Below, one piece after another: positions 1 through 5,400 of a stretch of 5,400 nt of DNA. Origin of the DNA: Armatimonadota bacterium (GTDB taxonomy: Bacteria; Armatimonadota; Fervidibacteria; Fervidibacterales; Fervidibacteraceae); NCBI GenBank assembly GCA_026419315.1, contig JANZZQ010000085.1:1-5400 (forward strand). The letters run 5' to 3'. How positions within the stretch are numbered: the first letter of the stretch is position 1; every line of letters begins with the position of its first letter. Position numbers and translations under genes: made by a program. The notes beneath the pieces are model-generated. The model was not told the DNA's origin and did no database searches. It saw nothing but the letters and a program-made list of their open reading frames with translations.

Positions 1-198
1 GATCAAACCATGCCAAAAGCGGTAAGTTAACGGCAAGTAGTGGGACACAGGCACTCAGGTGTCACATTTTGCGAGCAGATGCCGAAGGGTGCGATTGAAG
101 TGGCAATTCGTCGGCTTTCGAATGTGGCGAAAGTTCACACCAATGAAACGCTCAAAAATGTCACTTTACACTTGGGCGCTGTTTGGGATTGAGAAGTA
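1..198. other. Leading stretch without a convincing gene
   Basis: No gene can be supported here. Frame 1 is open from position 31 to a TGA at 190-192, which would end a protein in LHLGAVWD, but the same frame is closed upstream by a TAA at 28-30. I recognise no family motif in its roughly 53 codons. A GTG at 40 and an ATG at 79 could start a tiny ORF, yet neither has a good Shine-Dalgarno sequence. It could be the decayed tail of a neighbouring gene or simply non-coding. In particular I see no C-terminus typical of GlcD or GlcE, the usual partners of the following gene. Confidence 0.4.
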
Positions 199-246
199 GG
201 GGCAGGCGAAGCCTGCCCGAATTCAAGCGAGCGGGTTTCACCCGCC
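199..246. repeat. Tandem GC-rich hairpins, probable interspersed repeat
   Basis: There are two perfect inverted repeats 12 bases apart. The first has an 8-bp stem, GGGCAGGC (200-207) pairing with GCCTGCCC (211-218) around a GAA loop. The second has a 6-bp stem, GCGGGT (231-236) pairing with ACCCGC (240-245) around a TTC loop. Neither is followed by a T-run, so a classical intrinsic terminator is unlikely. Perfect short stems with 3-base loops in tandem are typical of small dispersed intergenic repeats (REP-like). The element ends one base before the ATG at 247, so that ATG may belong to the repeat edge rather than mark the true gene start. Copy number elsewhere is unknown. Confidence 0.6.
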
Positions 247-387
247 ATGCATTCAACCGACGAGTTCAAAAGGATGGTGATTGACAAGATGGTGAAAGAA
301 GATAGACGACCATCGCTTCAACTTAACGACGAGACTTTTGAGTTGCTCATGGATTGTGTTCACTGTGGCTTTTGCTTGACAGTTTGA
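247..387 (+). pseudogene. glcF: N-terminal fragment of the GlcF-type iron-sulfur subunit, cut by a frameshift
   Basis: This frame opens at ATG 247 and stops at TGA 385-387, encoding 46 residues that end CVHCGFCLTV. That matches the start of the first ferredoxin-type cluster motif of GlcF proteins (Cys-x2-Cys-x2-Cys-x3-Cys-Pro), with three of the four cysteines present at codons 355, 364 and 373. The family sequence then resumes in another frame at TTG 384. Possible starts are ATG 247 (abuts the hairpin repeat, no ribosome site), ATG 274 (27 residues before the first Cys, close to E. coli GlcF, but AAAAGG lies directly against it) and ATG 289 (GGTG about 10 bases upstream). I favour 274 or 289. 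This fragment and the downstream ORF are two halves of one original gene. Confidence 0.75.
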
Positions 388-1556
388 CAGGGGATGAAAC
401 CGATTCACCTCGCGGTCGGCTTTACTATATGCGGTTGCTTGCCGAGGGAAGAATTGACCCTAACGAGTCGGTCTTGACACATCTTGACCGATGTTTGGAG
501 TGTCGTGCTTGTGAAACTGCCTGCCCTTCCGGTGTAAGGTATGGCTTCCTTTCGGAACTGACTCGCTCTCAACTTGCCAAGCAAGGGAAAGGACCGACGC
601 GGAAATCTGCCCTGCAGGCATTTTTGATCAGGCACATTTTGCCCTACCCCAACAGGTTGGAAATTTTGATGTTGCCTTTGCGAATTGCGCAGGTGCTGAA
701 AGTTACGGAGTTACTTAACTTCATCCCCCCACTCGCTCGTGTATCAAACATGGTTCCGCCTTTGCCTTCAAACTCGTTGAGGCGCTTGCCTGAAACTTTC
801 CCTGCCAAGAACGAAAGGAAACTGAGAGTTGGATTATTGACGGGTTGCGTTAACAGCGTCGTGTTGAGTAGGACAAATTGGTCAGCGGCGGAAGTTTTAG
901 CAGCGGCAGGCTGTGAAGTTGTTATCCCGCAAAACCAAGGCTGCTGTGGTTCAATACTGCTCCACATAGGGCACTACGATGAAGCGAAGAAACTTGCCCG
1001 ACAACTCGTCTTGACTTTTGCCCGCTATGAACCTTTGGACGCCGTCGTTGTTACCGCTGCCGGTTGCGGTGCAACCATGAAAGATTACGGGCATCTGCTC
1101 GCCGATGAACCTGATGTCGCTGAGTTGGCGAAAAATTTCGCGGCAAAAGTTAAAGACTTTTGCGAGTTACTTGACGAAATTGGTCTTCCGTTCCCCCTAA
1201 GACCGCTAAATTGGCGAGTAACTTACCATGACCCTTGCCATCTCGCTCACGGGCAAAACATCCGTGAGCAGCCGAGACGGTTGATTCGTCAAGTGCCCGG
1301 TGTTGAGTTTGTGGAACTGCCTGAATCGGATTGGTGTTGCGGTGGTGGAGGTGCTTACAGTTTGCTTCAGCCGGAATTTTCGGAAGCAATCTTAGACAGG
1401 AAAATCGCCAACATCAAAGCAACGGGTGCAGATGTGGTTGTTACTGCTAACATTGTCTGCATAATGCAAATCTGGTGCGGCATCAAAAAGCACCGGCTCA
1501 ACATCCGTTTGATGCACATCGCTGATTTTTTGAAAGCGGCTTTGCCACTTGGATGA
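354..1556 (+). CDS. glcF: Glycolate oxidase-type iron-sulfur subunit (GlcF family), main body; frame broken from its N-terminus
   Basis: GlcF passes electrons from the flavin subunits GlcD/GlcE to the respiratory chain during oxidation of glycolate or a similar 2-hydroxy acid. The open frame counted from TTG 354 has 400 codons, but its first ten residues are out of frame; family homology begins at residue 11 (LTGDETDSPRGR). Visible next are the intact second 4Fe-4S motif CLECRACETACP (Cys 47, 50, 53, 57), a first cysteine-rich CCG domain (Cys165, CC 197-198, Cys238) and a second (DPCH with Cys295, CCGGGG at 328-333, Cys369). The usual glycine just before the last cysteine is Val (NIVC). Rejoined with the fragment upstream it would be about 430 residues, a normal family length. 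TTG 354 has no Shine-Dalgarno sequence, so independent translation is doubtful. No glcD or glcE lies in the window. A related dehydrogenase FeS subunit for lactate or glycerol-3-phosphate is less likely. Confidence 0.8.
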   Translation: MCSLWLLLDSLTGDETDSPRGRLYYMRLLAEGRIDPNESVLTHLDRCLECRACETACPSGVRYGFLSELTRSQLAKQGKGPTRKSALQAFLIRHILPYPNRLEILMLPLRIAQVLKVTELLNFIPPLARVSNMVPPLPSNSLRRLPETFPAKNERKLRVGLLTGCVNSVVLSRTNWSAAEVLAAAGCEVVIPQNQGCCGSILLHIGHYDEAKKLARQLVLTFARYEPLDAVVVTAAGCGATMKDYGHLLADEPDVAELAKNFAAKVKDFCELLDEIGLPFPLRPLNWRVTYHDPCHLAHGQNIREQPRRLIRQVPGVEFVELPESDWCCGGGGAYSLLQPEFSEAILDRKIANIKATGADVVVTANIVCIMQIWCGIKKHRLNIRLMHIADFLKAALPLG

Positions 1557-1808
1557 TTTGCCTCATTCAAAAGTTCGTTGGCTCGTAACGAGACACAGAG
1601 CAGGATGTCACGATTGAGTTCGGTTTGTTGGGTGCAAGGTAAAACGACAACGCGCTTTGCCAAGAAACTTCGTTGGTGGTCGGTCAACTGGCGTAAACGG
1701 AGAAAAGACTTGTTGGTTGGTGATTATGCAGTAAAGGGCGCAGTCGTTAAAAAGCCGGAAACGGCAATTTCAAGCAAAGAGCAGACTCCAATATCTTGCC
1801 CTGCACTT

Positions 1809-1825
1809 AGCTGGCTGTGCCAGTT
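1809..1825. other. Hairpin, 7-bp stem
   Basis: AGCTGGC at 1809-1815 pairs with GCCAGTT at 1819-1825 (one G-U pair) around a TGT loop. It is the strongest fold in the gap before the deacetylase-like gene. It lacks a T-tract, so it may be a processing or attenuation element, or chance. Confidence 0.3.
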
Positions 1826-1895
1826 CCATGCTGCTTTGCTATTGTTTCATGGCTAATGGCAAACCTTGCCGGCTGGGTTCGCGGAGAGGAGCGTT

Positions 1896-1925
1896 ATGAT
1901 TTTTCAGGAAAGCGAGGCACGGTGA
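1896..1925 (+). other. Nine-codon leader ORF ahead of the deacetylase-like gene
   Basis: ATG 1896 to TGA 1923-1925 encodes MIFQESEAR. It is preceded by a strong purine-rich ribosome site (GGAGAGGAG, 1883-1891, four bases before the ATG), stronger than the GAGG at 1914-1917 that serves the next gene. The stop codon ends one base before the downstream ATG 1927, in a different frame, an arrangement suited to translational coupling by re-initiation. Whether the peptide is made, or the site merely loads ribosomes, cannot be told from sequence. Confidence 0.35.
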
Positions 1926-1926
1926 A

Positions 1927-3723
1927 ATGCCAATGAGCGGAAAGGTTTTGCTTGTGCGTCCCGACATAACCTCCCCTTTGGATGGTTGGTCGTGGTATGG
2001 GGCACATCAGTTGATGGAGATCGTTGGCATCCCATTTCACGAGAACACTGAAGATTGGGAAAGTGCCCGTATCGTTATTGTCCCAAACTCAAGGAAGCCA
2101 AATCAGTTTTCGGAACTCGTTCAAAGAGCCTTGCAATCGGGGAAGTTTGTAGTTGTCGGGTGCGATGTTGCTCTCGCCTTGCTTCAAGCCAACATTGACA
2201 TCGGTGCTACTCCCATCACACCCATTCCCTTGTCTCCGACGGAGCCGAGCGATTTGCTCCCGTTGCGCGCTCACGCTTTTTTACCTTCCGCATTCACGGA
2301 GATAACTTTACCTCTTTTGGGCGAGCCGCTGGTTTTCACTTCATTGAAGTCATCTCTCGGGTCGGTGAAAACTTTTGAAGGTCGGCAAGGGGCATTGGCG
2401 TGGGTTCAGCAGTTGGGCGATGGGGTTTTGATTGTCTTGGGTGGACGAATTTTTGAAACTTGTGGTTTGCTGCTTTCAAGGTTCTCTTGGTTCGCTAACC
2501 CTTATCGGCGCGACAGTTTCTTGCAGCGAATTGACCCACTTTGGGACGAGCAGTTAAAGCCTTGGCACCGTTTCCCGGTCGTTAGTTTCTATGCTCGTTT
2601 TTTCGCTTGGCTGTTAAGTGCTTTGCTTTGGGAGCGGGGCGAACTCTTACCGCTCCGTTGGTGTTTGCCGCATCAGGATGGTTTACCCTTTAAGGTGGCA
2701 TTGACGGCGTTGCACGATGTGGAAATCGTTTACGACGACCCAATTTGGAAGCGAGCGGATAACCCAAACTATTGTTTTGCTCAGTGGCTCGATTTGGAGG
2801 AGAGGCTGGGCATAAGTTCGGCTTTCTTTTTCCTTTCGCCCGTAACTGCGTTGCCGCCACATTGGCGGCTCAACTACGAGGTTACCGATGAACCTGTTCT
2901 GGCAGCGCTTGACTTGATTGAAGAGAGAGGCGGAGAAATCGGTTTGCTGAGTATTGCCCATGCAAGTGAGAACGCTTTGGCGATGGAAAGGGAGAGGTTG
3001 GAGGATTTGGGCGGTGTTTTCGTTTGGGGTGTCAGAAGTTACAAGTTTGGAAATACCCCTGCCTCGGTCCGGCACAAATCATCAGTGGGTTTCGCTTACG
3101 ATTCAAGTTGGTTTGCAGGTCAAAATGAACCCTCTTTCCTCACCGGTTGCTCTCACCCCTTTCGACCTTTGGATGCTGAGCGGTGGCGAGTTTTGCCGCT
3201 GGTTGAGTTGAGCGCCGTCTTGGACGACCGAGTCTTGTTTGGGGAGTTGACCGGTAAGCACAGGGATGGGGATGCAACTCATTTCGGCATCCAGTTTTGC
3301 GAGACCGTTCTGGCTCTCAACGGAGTTGCCTGCCTAAGCTGGCAGCAGCATACTTTTAACCAACGAGCAGCGTCTTTTGAACAGATTGTCCTTCATTGTC
3401 GGCAGCTGGCAGAAGGGGCAATTTGGTATCCTGCACCGAGGGAAATTGCTGAGTGGTGGACCGTCCGCAATGAAATCGGAATTTATGCACGCCCGGTTGG
3501 CAAGCGATGGTGGCGAATTGATGTCTTTCCGCCCGAAGACATTAACGAAGAGGTTTCATTCGTCTTGGCAATTCCCGCACCGAGAAAGGTTCAGGTGCTC
3601 AGGGAAAAAAACATCTTGCCAACTCACAGGCTTGGGTCGTTGGGCACAATGAGTATTTGGGGTGTGCCCTTGATTTTGGAACCAGACGAATACATAGCTC
3701 TGAGCGTTGGGGTTACAATTTGA
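1927..3723 (+). CDS. Multidomain polysaccharide deacetylase-like protein (NodB/CE4-related), divergent
   Basis: The protein has 598 residues with no signal peptide or clear membrane span, so it is probably cytoplasmic. Residues 1-175 look like a Rossmann or class I amidotransferase-like fold (KVLLVRPD near the start, KFVVVGCD at 73-80). Residues 255-515 follow the layout of polysaccharide deacetylase-like proteins: a strand ending in HDVE (263-266; usual metal motif HDVD or DD), EIGLLSIAH with His345 in place of the family EIGLH motif, then GVRSY (368-372), YDSSW (391-395), GCSHPFRPLD (407-416), LSWQQH (470-475) and a helix containing AEWW (508-511). Residues 515-598 look beta-rich. Family enzymes cleave N-acetyl or related groups on glycans. 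The changed metal and histidine positions make activity uncertain. Start ATG 1927 is supported by GAGG at 1914-1917; ATG 1933 is an alternative. The gene stands alone, so its context does not name a substrate. Confidence 0.55.
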   Translation: MPMSGKVLLVRPDITSPLDGWSWYGAHQLMEIVGIPFHENTEDWESARIVIVPNSRKPNQFSELVQRALQSGKFVVVGCDVALALLQANIDIGATPITPIPLSPTEPSDLLPLRAHAFLPSAFTEITLPLLGEPLVFTSLKSSLGSVKTFEGRQGALAWVQQLGDGVLIVLGGRIFETCGLLLSRFSWFANPYRRDSFLQRIDPLWDEQLKPWHRFPVVSFYARFFAWLLSALLWERGELLPLRWCLPHQDGLPFKVALTALHDVEIVYDDPIWKRADNPNYCFAQWLDLEERLGISSAFFFLSPVTALPPHWRLNYEVTDEPVLAALDLIEERGGEIGLLSIAHASENALAMERERLEDLGGVFVWGVRSYKFGNTPASVRHKSSVGFAYDSSWFAGQNEPSFLTGCSHPFRPLDAERWRVLPLVELSAVLDDRVLFGELTGKHRDGDATHFGIQFCETVLALNGVACLSWQQHTFNQRAASFEQIVLHCRQLAEGAIWYPAPREIAEWWTVRNEIGIYARPVGKRWWRIDVFPPEDINEEVSFVLAIPAPRKVQVLREKNILPTHRLGSLGTMSIWGVPLILEPDEYIALSVGVTI

Positions 3724-3808
3724 GGCAGAGAGGAAGGTAACCAGCCGACAGGATTAGGGTAAGAAAGAAACAGCTCGCTAAGTCCCTTAAAGCCCGAGGT
3801 GATGACCG
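3724..3808 (+). promoter_or_regulatory. Spacer with a possible SigB-like promoter for the sigma operon
   Basis: The 85 bases before the STAS-kinase gene contain GGTAAC (3736-3741), then 15 bases, then GGGTAA (3757-3762). This resembles the GTTTAA / GGGTAT pattern read by Bacillus SigB-type factors, which often autoregulate their own rsbV-rsbW-sigB operons. The match is partial. An alternative housekeeping -10, TACAAT, lies at 3714-3719 at the end of the previous gene, but its -35 (TACATA) is poor. Read-through from the upstream gene is also possible, since no terminator is seen between them. Confidence 0.25.
3796..3803 (+). promoter_or_regulatory. Strong Shine-Dalgarno site fixing the STAS-kinase start
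   Basis: GAGGTGAT matches the anti-Shine-Dalgarno end of 16S rRNA over eight bases and lies five bases before ATG 3809. It supports that start over the out-of-frame ATG at 3802. Confidence 0.75.
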
Positions 3809-4630
3809 ATGCCGCTGCAAATCAGTTCCCGCGAGTTAGAAGGTGGAATCGTTCTTCTGGAACTCAAAGGAAGCATGGACGCTGCGGTTCAAAATGAACT
3901 CCTTGACTCATTCAATAACGCTATTCGTCAAGCGGGGAAGGGAATAATTGTTTCCCTTGACGGAGTTGATTTCATGGACAGTTCGGGCATAGGTGCTCTC
4001 ATGAGGGCGTGGGGTGAAGCGGAAAACAATGGTCTGAAGTTTGCCGTCGTTTTGCGACAGCCGAGGTTAAGGAAACTGCTTGACACTTTAGGTTTGCTTG
4101 ACACCTTGCCGAATTTTCTCACTGTCGGCGATGCGATGACCGAGTGGGAGACCCAAGAGGAGCGGGAAAGGTGGGAGGTTAAACCCTTAACGCCACAAGT
4201 GAAAGTTGGTGAGAGAGAATTTGGGCCTTCGGTTTCGCCCCCAAAGTCAGCTCGTTGGCGAATGGAATTGCAACTTGCTTGCGAACCCGAGTTGATTTCC
4301 GTTGCAAGGTTGGCATGTGCCACATTTGCATCCCAATTTGGGTTCAGTTTGGACGAACTCGAGGACATCAAGTTGGCTGTTTCCGAAGCCTGCACCAATG
4401 TTATCCAGCACGCTTACGAGGATAGGTCCGGACAACAATTCACCATTTGCTGTTGGACCGAAGAAAACTCGCTCGTCATTGAAGTTAGGGACAGGGGGCG
4501 CGGGTTGCAAGGGGACATGCAAGGTCACTTTGGGATGAAAATCATCAGGGCGGTTATGGACTTCGTGGAATTTCATTCCGAGGAAGGCAAAGGCACAATC
4601 GTTCGGATGGTCAAGAGACGGAGAATTTGA
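3809..4630 (+). CDS. STAS-HATPase fusion: anti-anti-sigma factor joined to anti-sigma serine kinase (RsbV-RsbW / SpoIIAA-SpoIIAB type)
   Basis: One 273-residue cytosolic protein carries both halves of a partner switch. Residues 1-110 form a STAS domain with the motif DFMDSSGIG; Asp57-Ser58-Ser59-Gly60 fall at the same numbers as in Bacillus SpoIIAA, whose Ser58 is the phosphorylated residue. Residues 111-150 are a charged, then proline-containing linker. Residues 150-273 are an HATPase_c_2 domain: N-box SEACTN (Glu193, Asn197), G1 box DRGRG (228-232), a G2-like GHFGMK (239-244) and a terminal GKGTIVRMVKR. In the family the kinase binds its sigma factor and phosphorylates the STAS partner, which captures the kinase only when unphosphorylated. 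Here both are tethered, possibly allowing phosphorylation in cis. Sequence runs without stops or frame doubt through the join, arguing for a genuine fusion. The sigma gene follows after 15 bases. No PP2C phosphatase is visible. Confidence 0.88.
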   Translation: MPLQISSRELEGGIVLLELKGSMDAAVQNELLDSFNNAIRQAGKGIIVSLDGVDFMDSSGIGALMRAWGEAENNGLKFAVVLRQPRLRKLLDTLGLLDTLPNFLTVGDAMTEWETQEERERWEVKPLTPQVKVGEREFGPSVSPPKSARWRMELQLACEPELISVARLACATFASQFGFSLDELEDIKLAVSEACTNVIQHAYEDRSGQQFTICCWTEENSLVIEVRDRGRGLQGDMQGHFGMKIIRAVMDFVEFHSEEGKGTIVRMVKRRRI

Positions 4631-4631
4631 C

Positions 4632-4636
4632 GGAGG
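4632..4636 (+). promoter_or_regulatory. Shine-Dalgarno site fixing the sigma factor start
   Basis: GGAGG lies nine bases before ATG 4646, in the 15-base gap after the STAS-kinase stop. This supports the start and co-transcription with the upstream regulator. Confidence 0.65.
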
Positions 4637-4645
4637 CGTTAAGTA

Positions 4646-5400
4646 ATGACCGAGTGGCAGCTGAAGCAAGCGGAAACCGAGGAATTGTTTCGGCTGTGGC
4701 GGCAAACAAAAGACCCAAGGATAAGAGATGAGTTGGTTTTCCGGTATTTGGATTTGGCGAAGGCTTTGGCGAGAAGGTTCATGGGTCGCGGCGAGCCGCT
4801 GGAAGACTTAATTCAGGTCGCCATCTACGGACTCATCAACGCCATTGACAGGTATGACCCGGAAAGAGGGACGAAGTTTGAGACATTTGCTTACCCAACA
4901 ATTTTGGGCGAACTGAAAAGGCATTTCCGTGACACAGTTTGGGCTATGCAATTGCCGAGGGGATTGCTGGAACTCAACCAAAAAGCATACAAGTTGGTTG
5001 ACATCCTGACACAAAAACTCGGTCGTCCACCAACTATGGCTGAACTGGCTCAAGAATTGGGCGTCAGCGAAGAGCAAGTGATTGAAGCGCTTGAGGCTGC
5101 CAACGCATATGAGGCTTTGTCTCTGGAGCAGGAAGTCATGGCGGATGAGGACGATAGACCGCAGTCGCTTGAGGAGTTAGTGACGGTTGCGGAAGACGAG
5201 GCGATGGAAAGGTGGCAGAAAAGACAATTGCTTGAAGAAGCGATGCGGGTTTTAGACGACCGTGAGCGCAAAATCGTTGAGATGAGGTTTTACGATGACT
5301 TGACGCAAACTCAAATTGCTCAAAGGCTGGGAATTTCGCAAATGCATGTTTCGCGGTTGCTGAGAAGGGCGCTTCAGAAAATGAGGGCGTATTTGAAGGG
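4646..5400 (+). CDS. RNA polymerase sigma factor, SigB/SigF/SigG type, 3' end beyond the window
   Basis: The frame from ATG 4646 stays open to the window edge (251 full codons, begins MTEWQLKQAE). Region 2 spans about residues 28-98, with the core-binding part EDLIQVAIYGLINAIDRYDP (53-72) and a -10 recognition part with FAYPTILGELKRHFRD (81-96). Region 3 follows, with LPRG at 103-106 and LGRPPTMAELAQELGVS (125-141). Region 4 has LDDRERKIVEMRF (203-215) and the helix-turn-helix LTQTQIAQRLGISQMHVSRL (219-238). All three parts and the absence of region 1.1 fit group 3 sigma factors of the stress/sporulation branch, which usually have 250-265 residues, so only a few residues are probably missing. 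It directs RNA polymerase to a separate promoter set and is expected to be held by the kinase domain of the gene just upstream. Close Bacillus paralogues cannot be told apart, so I give no symbol. Confidence 0.9.
   Translation, partial: MTEWQLKQAETEELFRLWRQTKDPRIRDELVFRYLDLAKALARRFMGRGEPLEDLIQVAIYGLINAIDRYDPERGTKFETFAYPTILGELKRHFRDTVWAMQLPRGLLELNQKAYKLVDILTQKLGRPPTMAELAQELGVSEEQVIEALEAANAYEALSLEQEVMADEDDRPQSLEELVTVAEDEAMERWQKRQLLEEAMRVLDDRERKIVEMRFYDDLTQTQIAQRLGISQMHVSRLLRRALQKMRAYLK

Larger units (their letters stand above)
1557..1926. other. 370-base intergenic gap with small hairpins
   Basis: No gene is convincing here. A 92-codon frame at 1578-1856 starts at TTG without a ribosome site, and its tryptophan- and arginine-rich translation shows no family motif. 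Small inverted repeats are present: CTCGT/ACGAG (1582-1592), GCCG-GAAA-CGGC (1754-1765, a GNRA-type tetraloop), AGCTGGC pairing with GCCAGTT with one G-U pair (1809-1825), and GGCAA/TTGCC (1858-1870). None is followed by a T-run, so I call no intrinsic terminator. I see no clear -35/-10 pair for the following gene. The last 40 bases hold the short leader ORF described separately. Confidence 0.5.

Noticed and set aside
31..192. Open frame that might be the tail of an upstream gene
   Set aside because: The frame is closed by a stop at 28-30, no good start or motif is present, and the translation matches nothing I recognise.
200..245. Hairpins as an intrinsic terminator of an upstream gene
   Set aside because: Stems are strong but no T-run follows either one, and no upstream gene is supported.
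281..390. TTGACA boxes at 281-286, 376-381 and 384-389, which match the -35 consensus
   Set aside because: All lie inside the glcF coding sequence, and I found no properly spaced -10 that would give a sensible transcript.
349..395. Programmed frameshifting to join the two glcF frames
   Set aside because: There is no slippery heptamer, and re-joining the frames would still leave out the fourth cluster cysteine, so a deletion explains it better.
1367..1687. 106-codon - strand frame overlapping the end of glcF
   Set aside because: Half of it is antisense to the well-supported glcF frame, and the rest shows no motif.
1578..1856. 92-codon + strand frame in the gap after glcF
   Set aside because: TTG start without a ribosome site, odd tryptophan- and arginine-rich composition, no recognisable motif; probably chance.
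2683..3075. 130-codon - strand frame inside the deacetylase-like gene
   Set aside because: Antisense shadow with no ribosome site or family resemblance.
3928..4705. Two long - strand frames (156 and 152 codons) opposite the STAS-kinase gene
   Set aside because: They overlap each other and are antisense to a gene with clear domain motifs; low-complexity serine- and proline-rich translations are typical of shadow frames.

Overview
The window looks like chromosomal DNA from a free-living bacterium of roughly 50% GC. It carries four genes, all on the + strand, with short or moderate spacers. I see no RNA gene, CRISPR array, transposase or phage gene. The intergenic GC-rich hairpins, the codon style and the SigB/SigF-type sigma factor with a fused regulator would fit a thermophilic Armatimonadota-like lineage. 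This placement is an impression only; nothing in the window fixes the taxonomy.

Region 1 (about 1-1556). After roughly 200 bases with no convincing gene comes a pair of tandem GC-rich hairpins. Next is a gene for the iron-sulfur subunit of a glycolate oxidase-type dehydrogenase (GlcF family). Its N-terminus lies in one frame (247-387) and the rest in another (family homology from 384 to 1556). The break lies in the first 4Fe-4S motif and fits a 16-base deletion, which removes the fourth cysteine. As written, the gene is broken.

Region 2 (1557-1926). This gap of 370 bases has several small hairpins and no credible gene. It ends in a nine-codon open reading frame with a strong Shine-Dalgarno sequence, whose stop codon lies one base before the start of the next gene.

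Region 3 (1927-3723). One 598-residue protein whose middle part reads as a divergent polysaccharide deacetylase (NodB/CE4-like fold). It is flanked by an N-terminal Rossmann/amidotransferase-like part and a small C-terminal beta-rich part. The assignment rests on motif layout and is moderate.

Region 4 (3724-5400). A partner-switching module for an alternative sigma factor. The first gene (3809-4630) encodes one polypeptide that joins a STAS anti-anti-sigma domain (SpoIIAA/RsbV type, with a DSSG phospho-acceptor motif) to an HATPase anti-sigma kinase domain (SpoIIAB/RsbW type). Fifteen bases later begins a sigma factor of the SigB/SigF type (4646 to beyond the window edge). The gene order matches the Bacillus spoIIAA-AB-AC and rsbV-rsbW-sigB operons, but the first two proteins are fused. 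In the classical system the kinase holds the sigma factor and phosphorylates the antagonist, and a PP2C phosphatase resets it. Here antagonist and kinase would be made one to one and tethered. No phosphatase gene is visible. This fusion is the most interesting item in the window.
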